Assembly (NCBI GenBank): GCA_031291325.1
Contig: JARLJG010000057.1
Span: 1-64,000, forward strand
Length of the DNA: 64,000 nucleotides
Direction of reading: 5' to 3'
Origin: Burkholderiaceae bacterium
GTDB taxonomy: Bacteria > Pseudomonadota > Gammaproteobacteria > Burkholderiales > Burkholderiaceae_D
Part shown: positions 27,308 through 35,635 of the stretch, in pieces
How the letters are laid out: each line of letters begins with the position of its first letter
Numbering within the stretch: the first letter of the stretch is position 1
Notes under the pieces: generated by a model
The model's database searches: none
What the model was told of the DNA's origin: nothing
The model's input: only the letters and a program-made list of their open reading frames with translations
Made by a program: the position numbers and the translations under genes

Positions 27308-27334
27308 CGTGCCGCATAAAATACTTGCGGCACG
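27308..27334. other. Perfect 9-bp hairpin inside the operon
   Basis: CGTGCCGCA (27308-27316) and TGCGGCACG (27326-27334) with a 9-nt AT-rich loop lie in the 165-bp gap between the DUF5132-like gene and the HMA_2 gene. No T run follows, so it may be an mRNA processing or attenuation structure that lowers expression of the downstream genes. Confidence 0.4.
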
Positions 27335-27430
27335 ACACGCTTCGCAGCCGGCGAAAATTCATGATATGGAGTCAAACGGCAGACGGCTACCGGCGCACCG
27401 CTTCACTCGGCTCGCGCCGGCGCAAGACGC

Positions 27431-27847
27431 TCAGGCCTTGACGCCTTCCGCGAGCGGCGCGCTTTCGCTGGCCTTGGCGACTTCTTCGGCTTGCACTTCG
27501 GCCACGATGTCGCTCATATTCTCTTGCACCTCGCCGACTGCAGCGCGGGCCTTGCGCCCGAGCTTGTAGACGCCGCGCACCGTGGTCTGGAACAAAGGTT
27601 GCAGACGATCGCCGAGCTTGGGCAAGTACTTGGGAGCCAGCGCAGCGGCAGCGCCAAGGATGATGCCGGGAATCAATGCCGTTTCCAGCAATGCGGCGCC
27701 CACCACCACCACGCCTATGGTCGCCGCCTTGGAGGTAAATTCGTTGCCATCGGTCGAAGCGGCGCTGCCGCCTTCGTCCGCCACGTGTTCGTGCTCGTGC
27801 TCGGCGTGACCGTTCCCGGAGTTGACCTCGACTTTGTACTTGCTCAT
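27431..27847 (-). CDS. Small DUF5132-like membrane protein
   Basis: 138 residues. The N-terminus is His- and Glu-rich (NGHAEHEHEHVADEGG), a possible metal-binding stretch. A hydrophobic helix pair follows (AATIGVVVVGAALLETALIPGIILGAAAALAPKYLPKLG, about 43-80), then an amphipathic helix and an acidic tail. The central part matches my recollection of DUF5132. It is the first gene of the operon with HMA_2 protein, ATPase, EcsC and DUF445. AAAGGGA precedes the ATG. Function unknown; a membrane-remodelling or scaffold role is a guess. Confidence 0.7.
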   Translation of the reverse strand: MSKYKVEVNSGNGHAEHEHEHVADEGGSAASTDGNEFTSKAATIGVVVVGAALLETALIPGIILGAAAALAPKYLPKLGDRLQPLFQTTVRGVYKLGRKARAAVGEVQENMSDIVAEVQAEEVAKASESAPLAEGVKA

Positions 27848-28112
27848 TTCAGCGTCCCTTTATCAGAAATTCAAAACACGACGATCAGCATGCCCAACTT
27901 GCAGAGCTTTTAACCTTAGATTAAGATTGTTACATCGTCATGACAAGCACCTATTCAGCGGTGCCGCCAGGAAAATGTTTTGCTCGATGCCTTGCAGGGG
28001 AGGGAAATTTGACGCGCCATCGGCGGCGGCTTAGATAAGTGTCGAATTTCATTGAATGTGGGATATCAAACTTTTTGAAATCAATGAGTTACCATTCGGG
28101 GACCTCTGAAAA
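27848..28112. promoter_or_regulatory. Presumed promoter region of the five-gene ATPase operon
   Basis: 265 bp between the DUF5132-like gene and the end of the sigma-54 regulator gene, both on the minus strand. The centre is AT-rich and contains the dyad CTTAGATTAAG (27915-27925). I searched by eye for a sigma-54 -24/-12 element and for a 7-1-7 Fur box and found neither. The regulator of this operon is therefore unknown. Confidence 0.35.
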
Positions 28113-29483
28113 TTACTCGCCTTCCTTAGGCAGATATTTTTTCAGCTTGTACCACAAGCTGCGTTCGCTGATATCGAGCAAGGCCGCAGCTCGCGGTTTG
28201 CTGCCATCCACCGCTGCCAACGCCCGCTCGATCATTTGCGCCTCAAATGCCTCGACCGCCGGCATCAGATGCCCGACGGGTGCCGCCGGCATCGATGGCG
28301 AACCATGCACGGGCGCTGCTGCCGGTGTATCGATCGGGAAATGCTCCGGTTTGAAGATCCCGGTGCCGCAGAGTATCAGCGCGCGTTCGACCATGTTTTC
28401 AAGTTCGCGCACATTTCCCGGCCAGCCATATGCCTGCAAACTGCCGATCACGGCTTCGGAGGGCGCGCCTCCCGCTCCGGCGCGGATACGGTGTTTGTCC
28501 ACGAAATGCGCAACCAGGTCTGCGATGTCTTCCTTGCGTTCGCGCAGCGGCGGCAGCTTGATCGGAAATACGTTGAGCCGATAGTACAAATCTTCGCGCA
28601 GCCGGCCTTCCCGAATCGCCTCCAGCGGGTCGCGGTTGGTCGCGGCGATGACGCGGATGTCGAGCTGGATGCGGCGATTGCTGCCCAGGCGTTCCAAGTT
28701 GTTGTCCTGCAAAAACCGCAGCAGCTTCACCTGCAAAGCCATCGGCATTTCGGTCAACTCGTCGAGAAAAACGGTGCCCTCATTGGCCAGTTCGAATTTA
28801 CCGATCCGGTCCTTGATTGCCCCCGTGAAAGCGCCCTTCTCGTATCCGAACAACTCCGCTTCCAGGATATCGGCCGGAATCGCCGCGCAATTGATCGGCA
28901 CGAACAATTTGCCGCTGCGCGGCGAGGAATTGTGGATGGCGCGCGCCGCCAATTCCTTGCCGGTTCCGGTTTCGCCGACGATCATCACCGACGCCTTGGT
29001 CGGCCCGACTTGCCGGATCAACTCGTACACGCTGTGCATCGCCGCGCTGGCGCCGACGAACGCGTCCCAGCCGCGATTGAGTTCCGCGCGCAAAAAAGCG
29101 TTCTGCCGCTCCACTTGCGCTTCGTTGAGCACGCGCGCAATTGCCAGTTCCAGCGCGTCGATATCGAACGGGCGCAGGATATAGTCGCTGGCGCCGTACT
29201 TCATCGCCTCGACGGCGGACTCGATCGAGCCGTGCGCGGTGATGACGATGACCGGAATTTCGGAGCCGTCTTCGCGCAGGCGAATCAGCAACTCGATGCC
29301 GTTCATCTCCGGCATGCGCATGTCGGTGATGACCAGGTCGACCGGCTTGCTGCGCAATATCTCCAGCGCTTCGCGCCCGTTGCCTGCGGCGTAGACCGAG
29401 TGGCCGGCTTTTTGCAACATGATCTCCAGCACGCGGCGCATATGCGGCTCGTCGTCGACCACTAGAACGTAACGTTGATTCAT
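28113..29483 (-). CDS. NtrC-family sigma-54-dependent response regulator
   Basis: 456 residues: receiver 1-125 (VLVVDDEPHMRRVLEI; DLVITDMRMPEMNG with the phosphoacceptor Asp), AAA+ domain about 140-380 with Walker A GETGTGKELA, GAFTGA loop (YEKGAFTGAIKDR) that contacts sigma-54, and Walker B TVFLDELTEMP, then a Fis-type helix-turn-helix at the C-terminus (SKPRAAALLDISERSLWYKLKKYL). The start overlaps the stop of the sensor kinase gene (ATGA). The pair is divergent from a porin/PstS-like pair, the probable target. Signal unknown. Confidence 0.93.
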   Translation of the reverse strand: MNQRYVLVVDDEPHMRRVLEIMLQKAGHSVYAAGNGREALEILRSKPVDLVITDMRMPEMNGIELLIRLREDGSEIPVIVITAHGSIESAVEAMKYGASDYILRPFDIDALELAIARVLNEAQVERQNAFLRAELNRGWDAFVGASAAMHSVYELIRQVGPTKASVMIVGETGTGKELAARAIHNSSPRSGKLFVPINCAAIPADILEAELFGYEKGAFTGAIKDRIGKFELANEGTVFLDELTEMPMALQVKLLRFLQDNNLERLGSNRRIQLDIRVIAATNRDPLEAIREGRLREDLYYRLNVFPIKLPPLRERKEDIADLVAHFVDKHRIRAGAGGAPSEAVIGSLQAYGWPGNVRELENMVERALILCGTGIFKPEHFPIDTPAAAPVHGSPSMPAAPVGHLMPAVEAFEAQMIERALAAVDGSKPRAAALLDISERSLWYKLKKYLPKEGE

Positions 29484-31258
29484 TCTGAAGCACTCATTTC
29501 ACGATTCGTATTGCGCGCCAGTCGGATGGTGAAACGCGCGCCGCCAAGTTCGCTTTCGGCCACTTCGATCTCGCCGTCGTGCGCAAGTACGATTTGTTGC
29601 ACGATCGCCAGGCCCAATCCCACCCCGCCTTCGCGCCGGCAAAAGAACGCTTCGAAAATGCGCGCGCGCTCGTCGATTGGAACTCCGGGTCCATCGTCGG
29701 AAACTTCGACGCAAAACGCATTCGCTTCTTCGTGCGTGGCCAGCAAGATGTGGCCGCCGGCAGGAAGAATTTGCAACGCATTCAAAATCAGATTGAGCAA
29801 TACCTGGGTGATTTGCTCGGCATCGCATTCGACCATCGGATCGTTGGCGTCGAATTTTTCGGCTACCGCGATTTTCCCTTTTTCGAGCTGCGCGCCCAAT
29901 AGTACGCTACTTTGTCGGATCAGCAAATGCATGTCGGTTTGCACTTTGTCGAGCGCGCGCGGGCGCACGCTGTCGAGCATCGACGACACCAGCCGGTTGA
30001 GCCGCTCGGTCTCGCTTTCGATGAAGCCGGTCAGTTCTTTGCCTTCGGCAGACAGGCCCGGTTCGCGTTGCAACATTTGCGCCGACGAGCGCATGATGCC
30101 CAGCGGCGTGCGCACTTCGTGAATGATGACCGACGACATTTCGCCGACCACCGCAAGCTTCGAGGCGCGCACCAGCTTGCGTTGCGCCTCGTCGATATCC
30201 TGCACCATCTGCGTAAACGCTTCGCCCAGTTCGCCGACTTCGCCGCTGGTCGCGCTTGGGGCCACCAAGGACTTTTGGCCCAGCTTGTAGTTTCTGGTGA
30301 ACGCGGTCAGGGCAGCGATCGGCCGCGCGATCGTCCCGCTGACTTTGCTGGCGACGGCCAGCGTGACCAGCACCAATGCCGCCAGGATGGCCAATGAAAT
30401 GAAGGCCATGCGATGCACCGGCGCCAGCGCATCGCTCTCGGATTCGATGACGAGCGTACTCAATCCGGTGCCGGCATAACCGGCGAAGCCATGCGCGCGC
30501 GCCAGACCGACCATGAGGTTGGACGTCGAGATCGGCAAGCCGGCATGCACAAATGCGCCGCTTGCGCGCGCCTGCAATTGCCAGGCGGCGAGTCCGGGTT
30601 CCGACAAGAGGCCGGCTTCCCGCAATTTGCGCGAGGCCGCGACTATTTTGCCGTTGGTGTCGACCAAGGCGATCGTGCGCTCGCCGGACGCCGCGCTGTC
30701 GAGCAGCGCGTCGATCTTGCCCCAATCGAAGTCCAGCACCAGCTCGCCCAATACGCCGCCGCCGAACTGCGAGTTGATCGGCGCGCGGATCGAGACTGTC
30801 GACGCGCCGTGGGCTTCCACCGGCGCTTCCAGCGTTAGCGCCACGTTTGCCAACCGGGTGGTCTTCCAAACCGGCGCGCGCGCGGTGGATTTCCCGATCG
30901 AGAAAGGGTCGCTGCTGCTCACAACGCGGCCATCGCGGTCGAGCGCGCGCAACTCGCGATAAACCCCGCCGTAGCCGGAATTGAGCTTGGCCAGAAAATT
31001 GCTTATGCGCCTGTCGACGTCTTGCACTTGCAAGTCTTGCATCACTTCCAGTGTGCTCCAGGTCGATGCATTCTGAAGCCGCTCAAACATGATCTTGTTG
31101 ATGTCGGATGCGACCGCGTCGGATTGCGCGAACAGGCTATGCGCAATTTCGTCCTGCATCGCTGCGCGCGCGGTGACGAACGCGAGGACGGCAAGCAGCA
31201 ATGCAGGTGCAAGCCCGATCAGGAAAAAAGCGCGTAGTAGTGTTTTGCGGATAGTCAC
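29480..31258 (-). CDS. Membrane sensor histidine kinase, partner of the NtrC-type regulator
   Basis: 592 residues: TM1 about 8-30, an extracytoplasmic Cache-like domain to about 275, TM2 (MAFISLAILAALVLVTLAVASKV), HAMP about 300-355, HisKA with IIHEVRTPLGIM as the phosphoacceptor, and a HATPase domain with NLILNAL, DDGPGVP and GGVGLGLAI boxes. It is the first gene of the operon with the sigma-54 regulator. Its start is only 40 bp from the divergent porin start, so both promoters overlap or lie within the coding ends. Confidence 0.92.
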   Translation of the reverse strand: MTIRKTLLRAFFLIGLAPALLLAVLAFVTARAAMQDEIAHSLFAQSDAVASDINKIMFERLQNASTWSTLEVMQDLQVQDVDRRISNFLAKLNSGYGGVYRELRALDRDGRVVSSSDPFSIGKSTARAPVWKTTRLANVALTLEAPVEAHGASTVSIRAPINSQFGGGVLGELVLDFDWGKIDALLDSAASGERTIALVDTNGKIVAASRKLREAGLLSEPGLAAWQLQARASGAFVHAGLPISTSNLMVGLARAHGFAGYAGTGLSTLVIESESDALAPVHRMAFISLAILAALVLVTLAVASKVSGTIARPIAALTAFTRNYKLGQKSLVAPSATSGEVGELGEAFTQMVQDIDEAQRKLVRASKLAVVGEMSSVIIHEVRTPLGIMRSSAQMLQREPGLSAEGKELTGFIESETERLNRLVSSMLDSVRPRALDKVQTDMHLLIRQSSVLLGAQLEKGKIAVAEKFDANDPMVECDAEQITQVLLNLILNALQILPAGGHILLATHEEANAFCVEVSDDGPGVPIDERARIFEAFFCRREGGVGLGLAIVQQIVLAHDGEIEVAESELGGARFTIRLARNTNREMSASE

Positions 31259-31298
31259 CCGCGTAGTGTACGATAGCCGGGAAACGGAGGGAAGCTCG

Positions 31299-32354
31299 AT
31301 GGTGCTTCAAGTGTACGGAAGGATTTTCGCCGCGCTGCTGACGGCAAGCCTGTGTTTGACAGCCGCAAGCGCTGCCGCTGCCGACGCGGATACAAGCGCT
31401 AGCGGCACGCCGCCCTACGAACTGGGTCAGGGCTATCGTCTCGGCGACAGCGGCTTGACGCTCGGCGGCTATACTTCGCTGCAGTTTCAGGATTTGCAAA
31501 ACTCGGATGCGCGCGCTTCGCTGGCCCATTTCAGTCTGTTCGTATGGTGGGAAGGCGAGTCGCGCCTGAAATTCTTTTCTGAAATCGATAACCAGAATTT
31601 GCTGCAGGCCGACCAACAATCGAATGACGGCGACGCCGAGTTCTTGTCGGTAGAACGCCTTTACTTCGAATATGCGTTCAACGACGCGTTGACGCTGCGC
31701 GCCGGCAAGTTCTTGACCCCTGTCGGCCGCTGGAACCAGATACATGCCGATCCGCTGGTCTGGACCACTTCCCGCCCGCTCATTACGGCCAATTTATTCC
31801 CCGCCCACTTCGCCGGCGGCATGGCCTTGGGCAATGTGGATATTCTTGGCCGCCAAGCGGACTATATGCTGTACACCTCGATCGGCACCGATGTGCGGCG
31901 CGATCCAACCGAGGACCAGTTCAACGAAGCGATCGGCGGGCGCTTGAATTTGCCGTTCGATGAAAAGCTGCAATTGGGATTTTCATTGGCGAGCTTCGAC
32001 CAGAAGTCAGCCATCGAAGAGCATGAAGTGTTGGCCGGCGTGGATTTTGTCTGGACCTCCGATGGGGTTGAAATCAGTGGCGAAGGGGCTTACCGCAAAT
32101 CGAGCTACGGCTCGGCGCACGACGCCAACGGCGGATTTATTCAGGGTGTCATCCCGCTGTACGGCAAACTATTCGCGGTGGGGCGGATCGAATCGCTGCA
32201 TAATCCCGACGTGCAGCCGGACATCCGGCTCGGAGTATTGGGACTGAATTACCGTTACAGCCGGGCGTTGTCGGTGAAGATGGAATTCATTCGTGGCATC
32301 AATCAACAAATCAGTGCGCCGGGATTTCTTTCCTCGGTGAGCGTGTTGTTCTGA
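31299..32354 (+). CDS. Outer-membrane porin-like protein
   Basis: 351 residues with a signal peptide (GRIFAALLTASLCLTAASAAAADA) and a beta-barrel-type sequence ending in Phe (SVSVLF). Motifs LTLRAGKFLTPVGRWNQIHADPLVWTTSRPLI resemble phosphate-selective porin O/P-like or related short porins. GGAGG precedes the ATG at 31299; the longer in-frame extension overlaps the divergent kinase gene and is not used. The next gene encodes a PstS-like protein, so uptake of phosphate or another oxyanion is a reasonable inference. Confidence 0.8.
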   Translation: MVLQVYGRIFAALLTASLCLTAASAAAADADTSASGTPPYELGQGYRLGDSGLTLGGYTSLQFQDLQNSDARASLAHFSLFVWWEGESRLKFFSEIDNQNLLQADQQSNDGDAEFLSVERLYFEYAFNDALTLRAGKFLTPVGRWNQIHADPLVWTTSRPLITANLFPAHFAGGMALGNVDILGRQADYMLYTSIGTDVRRDPTEDQFNEAIGGRLNLPFDEKLQLGFSLASFDQKSAIEEHEVLAGVDFVWTSDGVEISGEGAYRKSSYGSAHDANGGFIQGVIPLYGKLFAVGRIESLHNPDVQPDIRLGVLGLNYRYSRALSVKMEFIRGINQQISAPGFLSSVSVLF

Positions 32355-32389
32355 CGCATTTCCAGCGCCTTCTGTCGCCGCGCCTGTGG

Positions 32390-32824
32390 ATGGCCGCAGC
32401 GTTGCTGTTTTGCTGGACCACCCTCGCGGCCGAACCGCCGGAATCGGGAATTGCCGTCATCATGGAGCCGGAAGCGGCGACGCCCAAACTCGGCCACGAC
32501 GAATTGGCGTTGATCTTCAAGTACAAAAAGCGTTTTTGGGACGATGGCAAAAGAATCCAGGCGGTCAATCTGCCGGCCAACAACCCGCTGCGCCGCGCGT
32601 TTTCCACGCAAGTGTTGGGTCATAGCCCCGAAGAGCTCGACGACTATTGGCGCGACATGTACTTTCATGGCGTGTTGCCACCCTACGTGCTGGCGTCCGA
32701 CGAAGCGGTCATCCGTTTCGTCGCCAGCACGCCGGGTGCCATCGGTTATGTATCGAATTGCGTTGCCGATCGCCGGGTCAAAGTGATCGCACACCTGGAC
32801 ACAGGTTCGGCGTGCCCGCGTTGA
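32390..32824 (+). CDS. Short PstS-like periplasmic protein
   Basis: 144 residues from ATG 32390, with a hydrophobic N-terminus (AAALLFCWTTLA). The remainder (LGHDELALIFKYKKRFWDDGKRIQAVNLPANNPLRRAFSTQVLGHSPEELDDYWRDMYFHG...VASTPGAIGYVS) matches half of a phosphate-type substrate-binding domain, as seen in short PstS-like proteins next to two-component systems. No good RBS precedes the ATG; the in-frame upstream codons add LTHFQRLLSPRLW, which would give a better signal peptide if a non-ATG start such as CTG 32351 is used. It lies directly after the porin gene and before an intergenic stretch. Confidence 0.7.
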   Translation: MAAALLFCWTTLAAEPPESGIAVIMEPEAATPKLGHDELALIFKYKKRFWDDGKRIQAVNLPANNPLRRAFSTQVLGHSPEELDDYWRDMYFHGVLPPYVLASDEAVIRFVASTPGAIGYVSNCVADRRVKVIAHLDTGSACPR

Positions 32825-33056
32825 AGCTTGTTGCGCTCCGCCCGGCATCGCAGATTTTGTCGACAAAGTGCGCACCAACTACGCTTGTTTGCGATCCAAG
32901 GGCAACGCTACCGGAGCGGCCCGGCGTTTGATCGGTCGCTCGATGCAATCTATGGCGTATCGCACGCAATTCCACGATCTGACATCGGAATTGCCTATAA
33001 ACGGGCCGAAACCGGAGGCCGGCGCCCGCGAATTCTTCGGACGGCGCGCGCAACAT

Positions 33057-34124
33057 TCATTCGTGAAGCGGATCGCCGACCGTATTTCTTGAGAATTGCG
33101 CCGCGACGATGGCGTTGTACACATCCAGATAGTCTTTGGTCATCGCCGCAATATCGTGCGCCAACGCAAATTTGCGGGCGGCTTCGCGCAAGCGATGGCG
33201 CAATGCCGCGTTTTCGAGAATCTGTCCGATCGCGTCCGCCCAGGCTTGCGGATCCTGATCGCCCACCATCAGGCCGCGTTGATCGACGCCGATCAACTCA
33301 GGCAATCCGCCGACCATCGACGACACGACCGGGACGCCCAGCAACATCGCGTCCAGCACCGAAGACCCCAGGCCCTCTTCGCGCGAAGGAAACGCAAACA
33401 CATCCATTGCCGCGATCCACGATCCGACCTCCGCTTGAAATCCAGCGAAGAAAATGCGCGGATCGCCGTTCGCCTGGCGTTCGAATTCCGGCCTGTCCGG
33501 CCCTTCGCCCAGCAGCACCAGACGCGCGTCCGGGTAGGTCTGCGTCAATATCTGAAATGCGGCAATCAATATCGATTGCCCTTTGTGATGATCGTGCAAC
33601 GCGCCGACGTGGCCGATAATCGGCCCACCGCCGAGTTCGGCCTTGATCGCTGCCACCCGTGCGACGTCGGGAGCATGCACGGAACAGGAATCGAGAATCG
33701 GAAGCACCTTGCGACCGGTCTGAAAACCCAGACGCTCGGCGACATCGCGCGACACGCCGACCAATCCTGCGGCCCGCTTATAGGCGAACTTATTGGCAAT
33801 GCTGCCGGAGACCGGATTCGGTATGCGGCGGGTAATCAGGTACGGGGTTCCGCGCAGCGCGTGTTCGATAGCCGCCCAGTACGCGCCGCGCGCCTCGTGC
33901 ACATGGATGATTTGGGAGTGCTGGCCGGCCAGGTGCCCGCGCAACGGATGGCCGGCCAGCCTGATCGCGATGCCGGCGGCAGTGGCACGTTGGTGCAACT
34001 CCGAACCGGGCCGGCAAACCAGGGTTTGCGACACACCCAACGCGGCCAGGCCCTCGATCAGATTCAGGGTTTGCCTCTCGCCGCCGCGAAAACCCTTGGC
34101 AAAGTTGACGTGTTTGACGTGCAT
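33057..34124 (-). CDS. Glycosyltransferase family 4 protein
   Basis: 355-residue GT-B fold glycosyltransferase. The N-terminal domain starts HVKHVNFAKGFRGGERQTLNLIEGLAALG, and the C-terminal nucleotide-sugar domain has IGHVGALHDHHKGQSILIAAF, LVLLGEGPDRPEFE, FAGFQAEVGSWIAAMDVFAFPSREEGLGSSVLDAMLLGVPVVSS with the EGxxxxxLEAM-like E-x7-E signature. ATG at 34124 with AGGGG upstream; the extra 128 in-frame codons to 34508 overlap another frame and lack family similarity. No O-antigen or capsule genes surround it, so the product is unknown. Confidence 0.88.
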   Translation of the reverse strand: MHVKHVNFAKGFRGGERQTLNLIEGLAALGVSQTLVCRPGSELHQRATAAGIAIRLAGHPLRGHLAGQHSQIIHVHEARGAYWAAIEHALRGTPYLITRRIPNPVSGSIANKFAYKRAAGLVGVSRDVAERLGFQTGRKVLPILDSCSVHAPDVARVAAIKAELGGGPIIGHVGALHDHHKGQSILIAAFQILTQTYPDARLVLLGEGPDRPEFERQANGDPRIFFAGFQAEVGSWIAAMDVFAFPSREEGLGSSVLDAMLLGVPVVSSMVGGLPELIGVDQRGLMVGDQDPQAWADAIGQILENAALRHRLREAARKFALAHDIAAMTKDYLDVYNAIVAAQFSRNTVGDPLHE

Positions 34125-34132
34125 GTGTGCCC

Positions 34133-34687
34133 CTATTTTATTTCCGCCACGCGTCTGGCGAGCCGCTCGTGCTGTTCCACATACCGGCCGTTGCCAATCG
34201 GATAGCGACGGTCGCGCCGCAACGACATGCTGCCGATCTGCGCCAGATCCGCTTTCGCCACCACCGCCATCCGACAGAAAGCGGCGATGCGAGCGACATC
34301 GACGGTAACGTTTCCGACGGAAAAGCTGCCTTGGACGGTTGCAATGGAGAGCGTCACTTCGTTTCTCTTGATTTTCGATTTTTGCGAAATATCGACTACT
34401 GCTAGCAGTAATGATGCCAGGCGCAGAAGGATGAGAAGCCCGAACCGCAAGCCTGCATAGCGGCGAGTCGCAGCGCTTTCTACCGTGGGGCTGTTGAATC
34501 GAAAACAATCTTTGCTGCGAACGATGCAGGAATCCGCCACGTAGATGGCGTGGCGCACCGCAAAAATTGTTGCGAAATTCTGCAGTGGTTGCAATCCTTG
34601 CGGCAGGCGGTTGGCGGTAAAATTGATCGATTCATAGGTCTGTTGCCAGGTCTTGCACCGTTCTTCGAGCTGGCATCTCAATTGCAT
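34133..34687 (-). CDS. Hypothetical protein upstream of the glycosyltransferase
   Basis: A 184-codon frame whose stop lies 8 bp before the glycosyltransferase start, so the spacing looks operonic. The 3' half (RNEVTLSIATVQGSFSVGNV...RRYPIGNGRYVEQHERLARRVAEIK) has codons rich in G/C at third positions, as in the neighbouring genes, and a hydrophobic segment (LRFGLLILLRLASLLLAVV) lies in the middle. It resembles no family I know. The start is uncertain: ATG 34687 has a weak RBS, and the frame remains open to 34813, overlapping a plus-strand leader ORF. Confidence 0.4.
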   Translation of the reverse strand: MQLRCQLEERCKTWQQTYESINFTANRLPQGLQPLQNFATIFAVRHAIYVADSCIVRSKDCFRFNSPTVESAATRRYAGLRFGLLILLRLASLLLAVVDISQKSKIKRNEVTLSIATVQGSFSVGNVTVDVARIAAFCRMAVVAKADLAQIGSMSLRRDRRYPIGNGRYVEQHERLARRVAEIK

Positions 34688-34703
34688 ATAGACAGTCTCG
34701 TAT

Positions 34704-34727
34704 GCATCCCAGGTTTTTTCGGGATGC
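34704..34727 (+). promoter_or_regulatory. Hairpin in the leader of the hydrolase transcript
   Basis: GCATCCC (34704-34710) and GGGATGC (34721-34727) form a perfect 7-bp stem around a loop with a six-T run, about 27 bp before the leader ORF start. It may be part of a 5' regulatory structure. It also lies inside a possible minus-strand gene, so chance is not excluded. Confidence 0.3.
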
Positions 34728-34753
34728 CGGAAAAGCAAGCTAAAGGAGCGGAA

Positions 34754-34840
34754 ATGCCAAACGATTCCAGAGATCGAACTAGTGCCGGTGCAGTGGATTC
34801 CGACGCGCAGCACGCCTGCGGCGAGACGGCTCTCTACTGA
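34754..34840 (+). CDS. 28-codon upstream ORF coupled to the hydrolase gene
   Basis: ATG at 34754 with a strong RBS, AAAGGAG, 5 bp upstream. The 28-residue product (MPNDSRDRTSAGAVDSDAQH, then ACGETALY) ends in TGA that overlaps the ATG of the next gene as TGATG. The hydrolase itself has no RBS of its own, so its translation should depend on this ORF. It may be a leader peptide, or the original N-terminus separated by a frameshift. The sequence is hydrophilic and resembles nothing known. Confidence 0.55.
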   Translation: MPNDSRDRTSAGAVDSDAQHACGETALY

Positions 34841-35619
34841 TGCGGCGCCTGGATCATTTGGTGGCGCAGGACGACTTGTCGGGCGCTTGGTGCAACGCCA
34901 ACGCCGTCACCAGCAGCGTGATGGAAGCGATCAGCTTTACTACGCCAGTCCTGGAGAACTTTTTTATTCATACCGTCGCCGAATGCATGCCCGGCGAACA
35001 AGATGCGGAACTTCGTCAACGCTGCCGCAGCTTCATGCACGAAGAATCGACGCATACCAGGGCGCACAAGAAATTCAATGCGTCGCTGCTCGACTACCTT
35101 CGACGGGCGCCGCCGGGAGCGGCGCTGCTGCAAGCCATCATGGTCGGCGCGCGAAAACACGTTACACTTTCGTGCCGGCTGCTATACGTCGTGGCGCTTG
35201 AGCATTTCGCCGCCGTGCTGTCGAAAAGGTATTTGACGCTGCACGGCGACTGGAAAATAGGGTCCGCCTATGCCAAGGAATTGTTCGAGCAACATGCGCG
35301 CGAAGAGATGGGGCACCGTTCGGTGGTGTTCGATCTTTGGAAGCAGCAGGAAAGCATTGGCCGGATTGCGCGGGCTTTGGCGGTCTTGTCGATCTTGTTC
35401 GCGGGGGGAGTATATATCGCTGTCGCCGTGCCCTGGATCGTGCATCGCAAAAATGGCAAACGCGTTGCCGGAACGCTCGCCGCGCTGGCAGCATACGCGC
35501 TGAAAAGCCGACCGATCGCCCACGGCGCGACGCTGCTGCGCGAACTTTTTTCTTTTGCCCGCCGCGATTTTCATCCAGACGGGCCGTCCGGCGCGCAGTT
35601 CGCCGGCGATTTCAAGTAA
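34840..35619 (+). CDS. PF10118-type metal-dependent hydrolase (ferritin-like)
   Basis: 259 residues matching the predicted metal-dependent hydrolase family PF10118. The opening VRRxDF-like block RRLDHLVAQDDLSGAWC is followed by helices with the metal-ligand pattern HEESTHTRAHKKFN (E-x2-H), ALEHFAAVL, and EEMGHRSVVFDLW (E-x2-H). A hydrophobic segment (ALAVLSILFAGGVYIAVAVPWIV) near 190-212 suggests membrane association. Substrate unknown. Start by TGATG overlap with the 28-codon ORF. The YceI-like lipoprotein gene follows after 16 bp. Confidence 0.8.
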   Translation: MRRLDHLVAQDDLSGAWCNANAVTSSVMEAISFTTPVLENFFIHTVAECMPGEQDAELRQRCRSFMHEESTHTRAHKKFNASLLDYLRRAPPGAALLQAIMVGARKHVTLSCRLLYVVALEHFAAVLSKRYLTLHGDWKIGSAYAKELFEQHAREEMGHRSVVFDLWKQQESIGRIARALAVLSILFAGGVYIAVAVPWIVHRKNGKRVAGTLAALAAYALKSRPIAHGATLLRELFSFARRDFHPDGPSGAQFAGDFK

Positions 35620-35635
35620 GCCATAAGGAGCGTAT

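Noticed and set aside
31150-31290. Sigma-54 promoter for the porin, expected target of the NtrC-type regulator
   Set aside because: The best match has 11 bp between GG and GC, not 10. It may lie farther upstream inside the kinase gene.
32868-33092. 74-codon plus-strand frame after the PstS-like gene
   Set aside because: No RBS and no family resemblance; its 3' end overlaps the glycosyltransferase.
34550-34840. 96-codon plus-strand frame in front of the hydrolase
   Set aside because: Its upstream two-thirds lie opposite a frame with better coding bias. Only the last 28 codons have a strong RBS, so only those are annotated.
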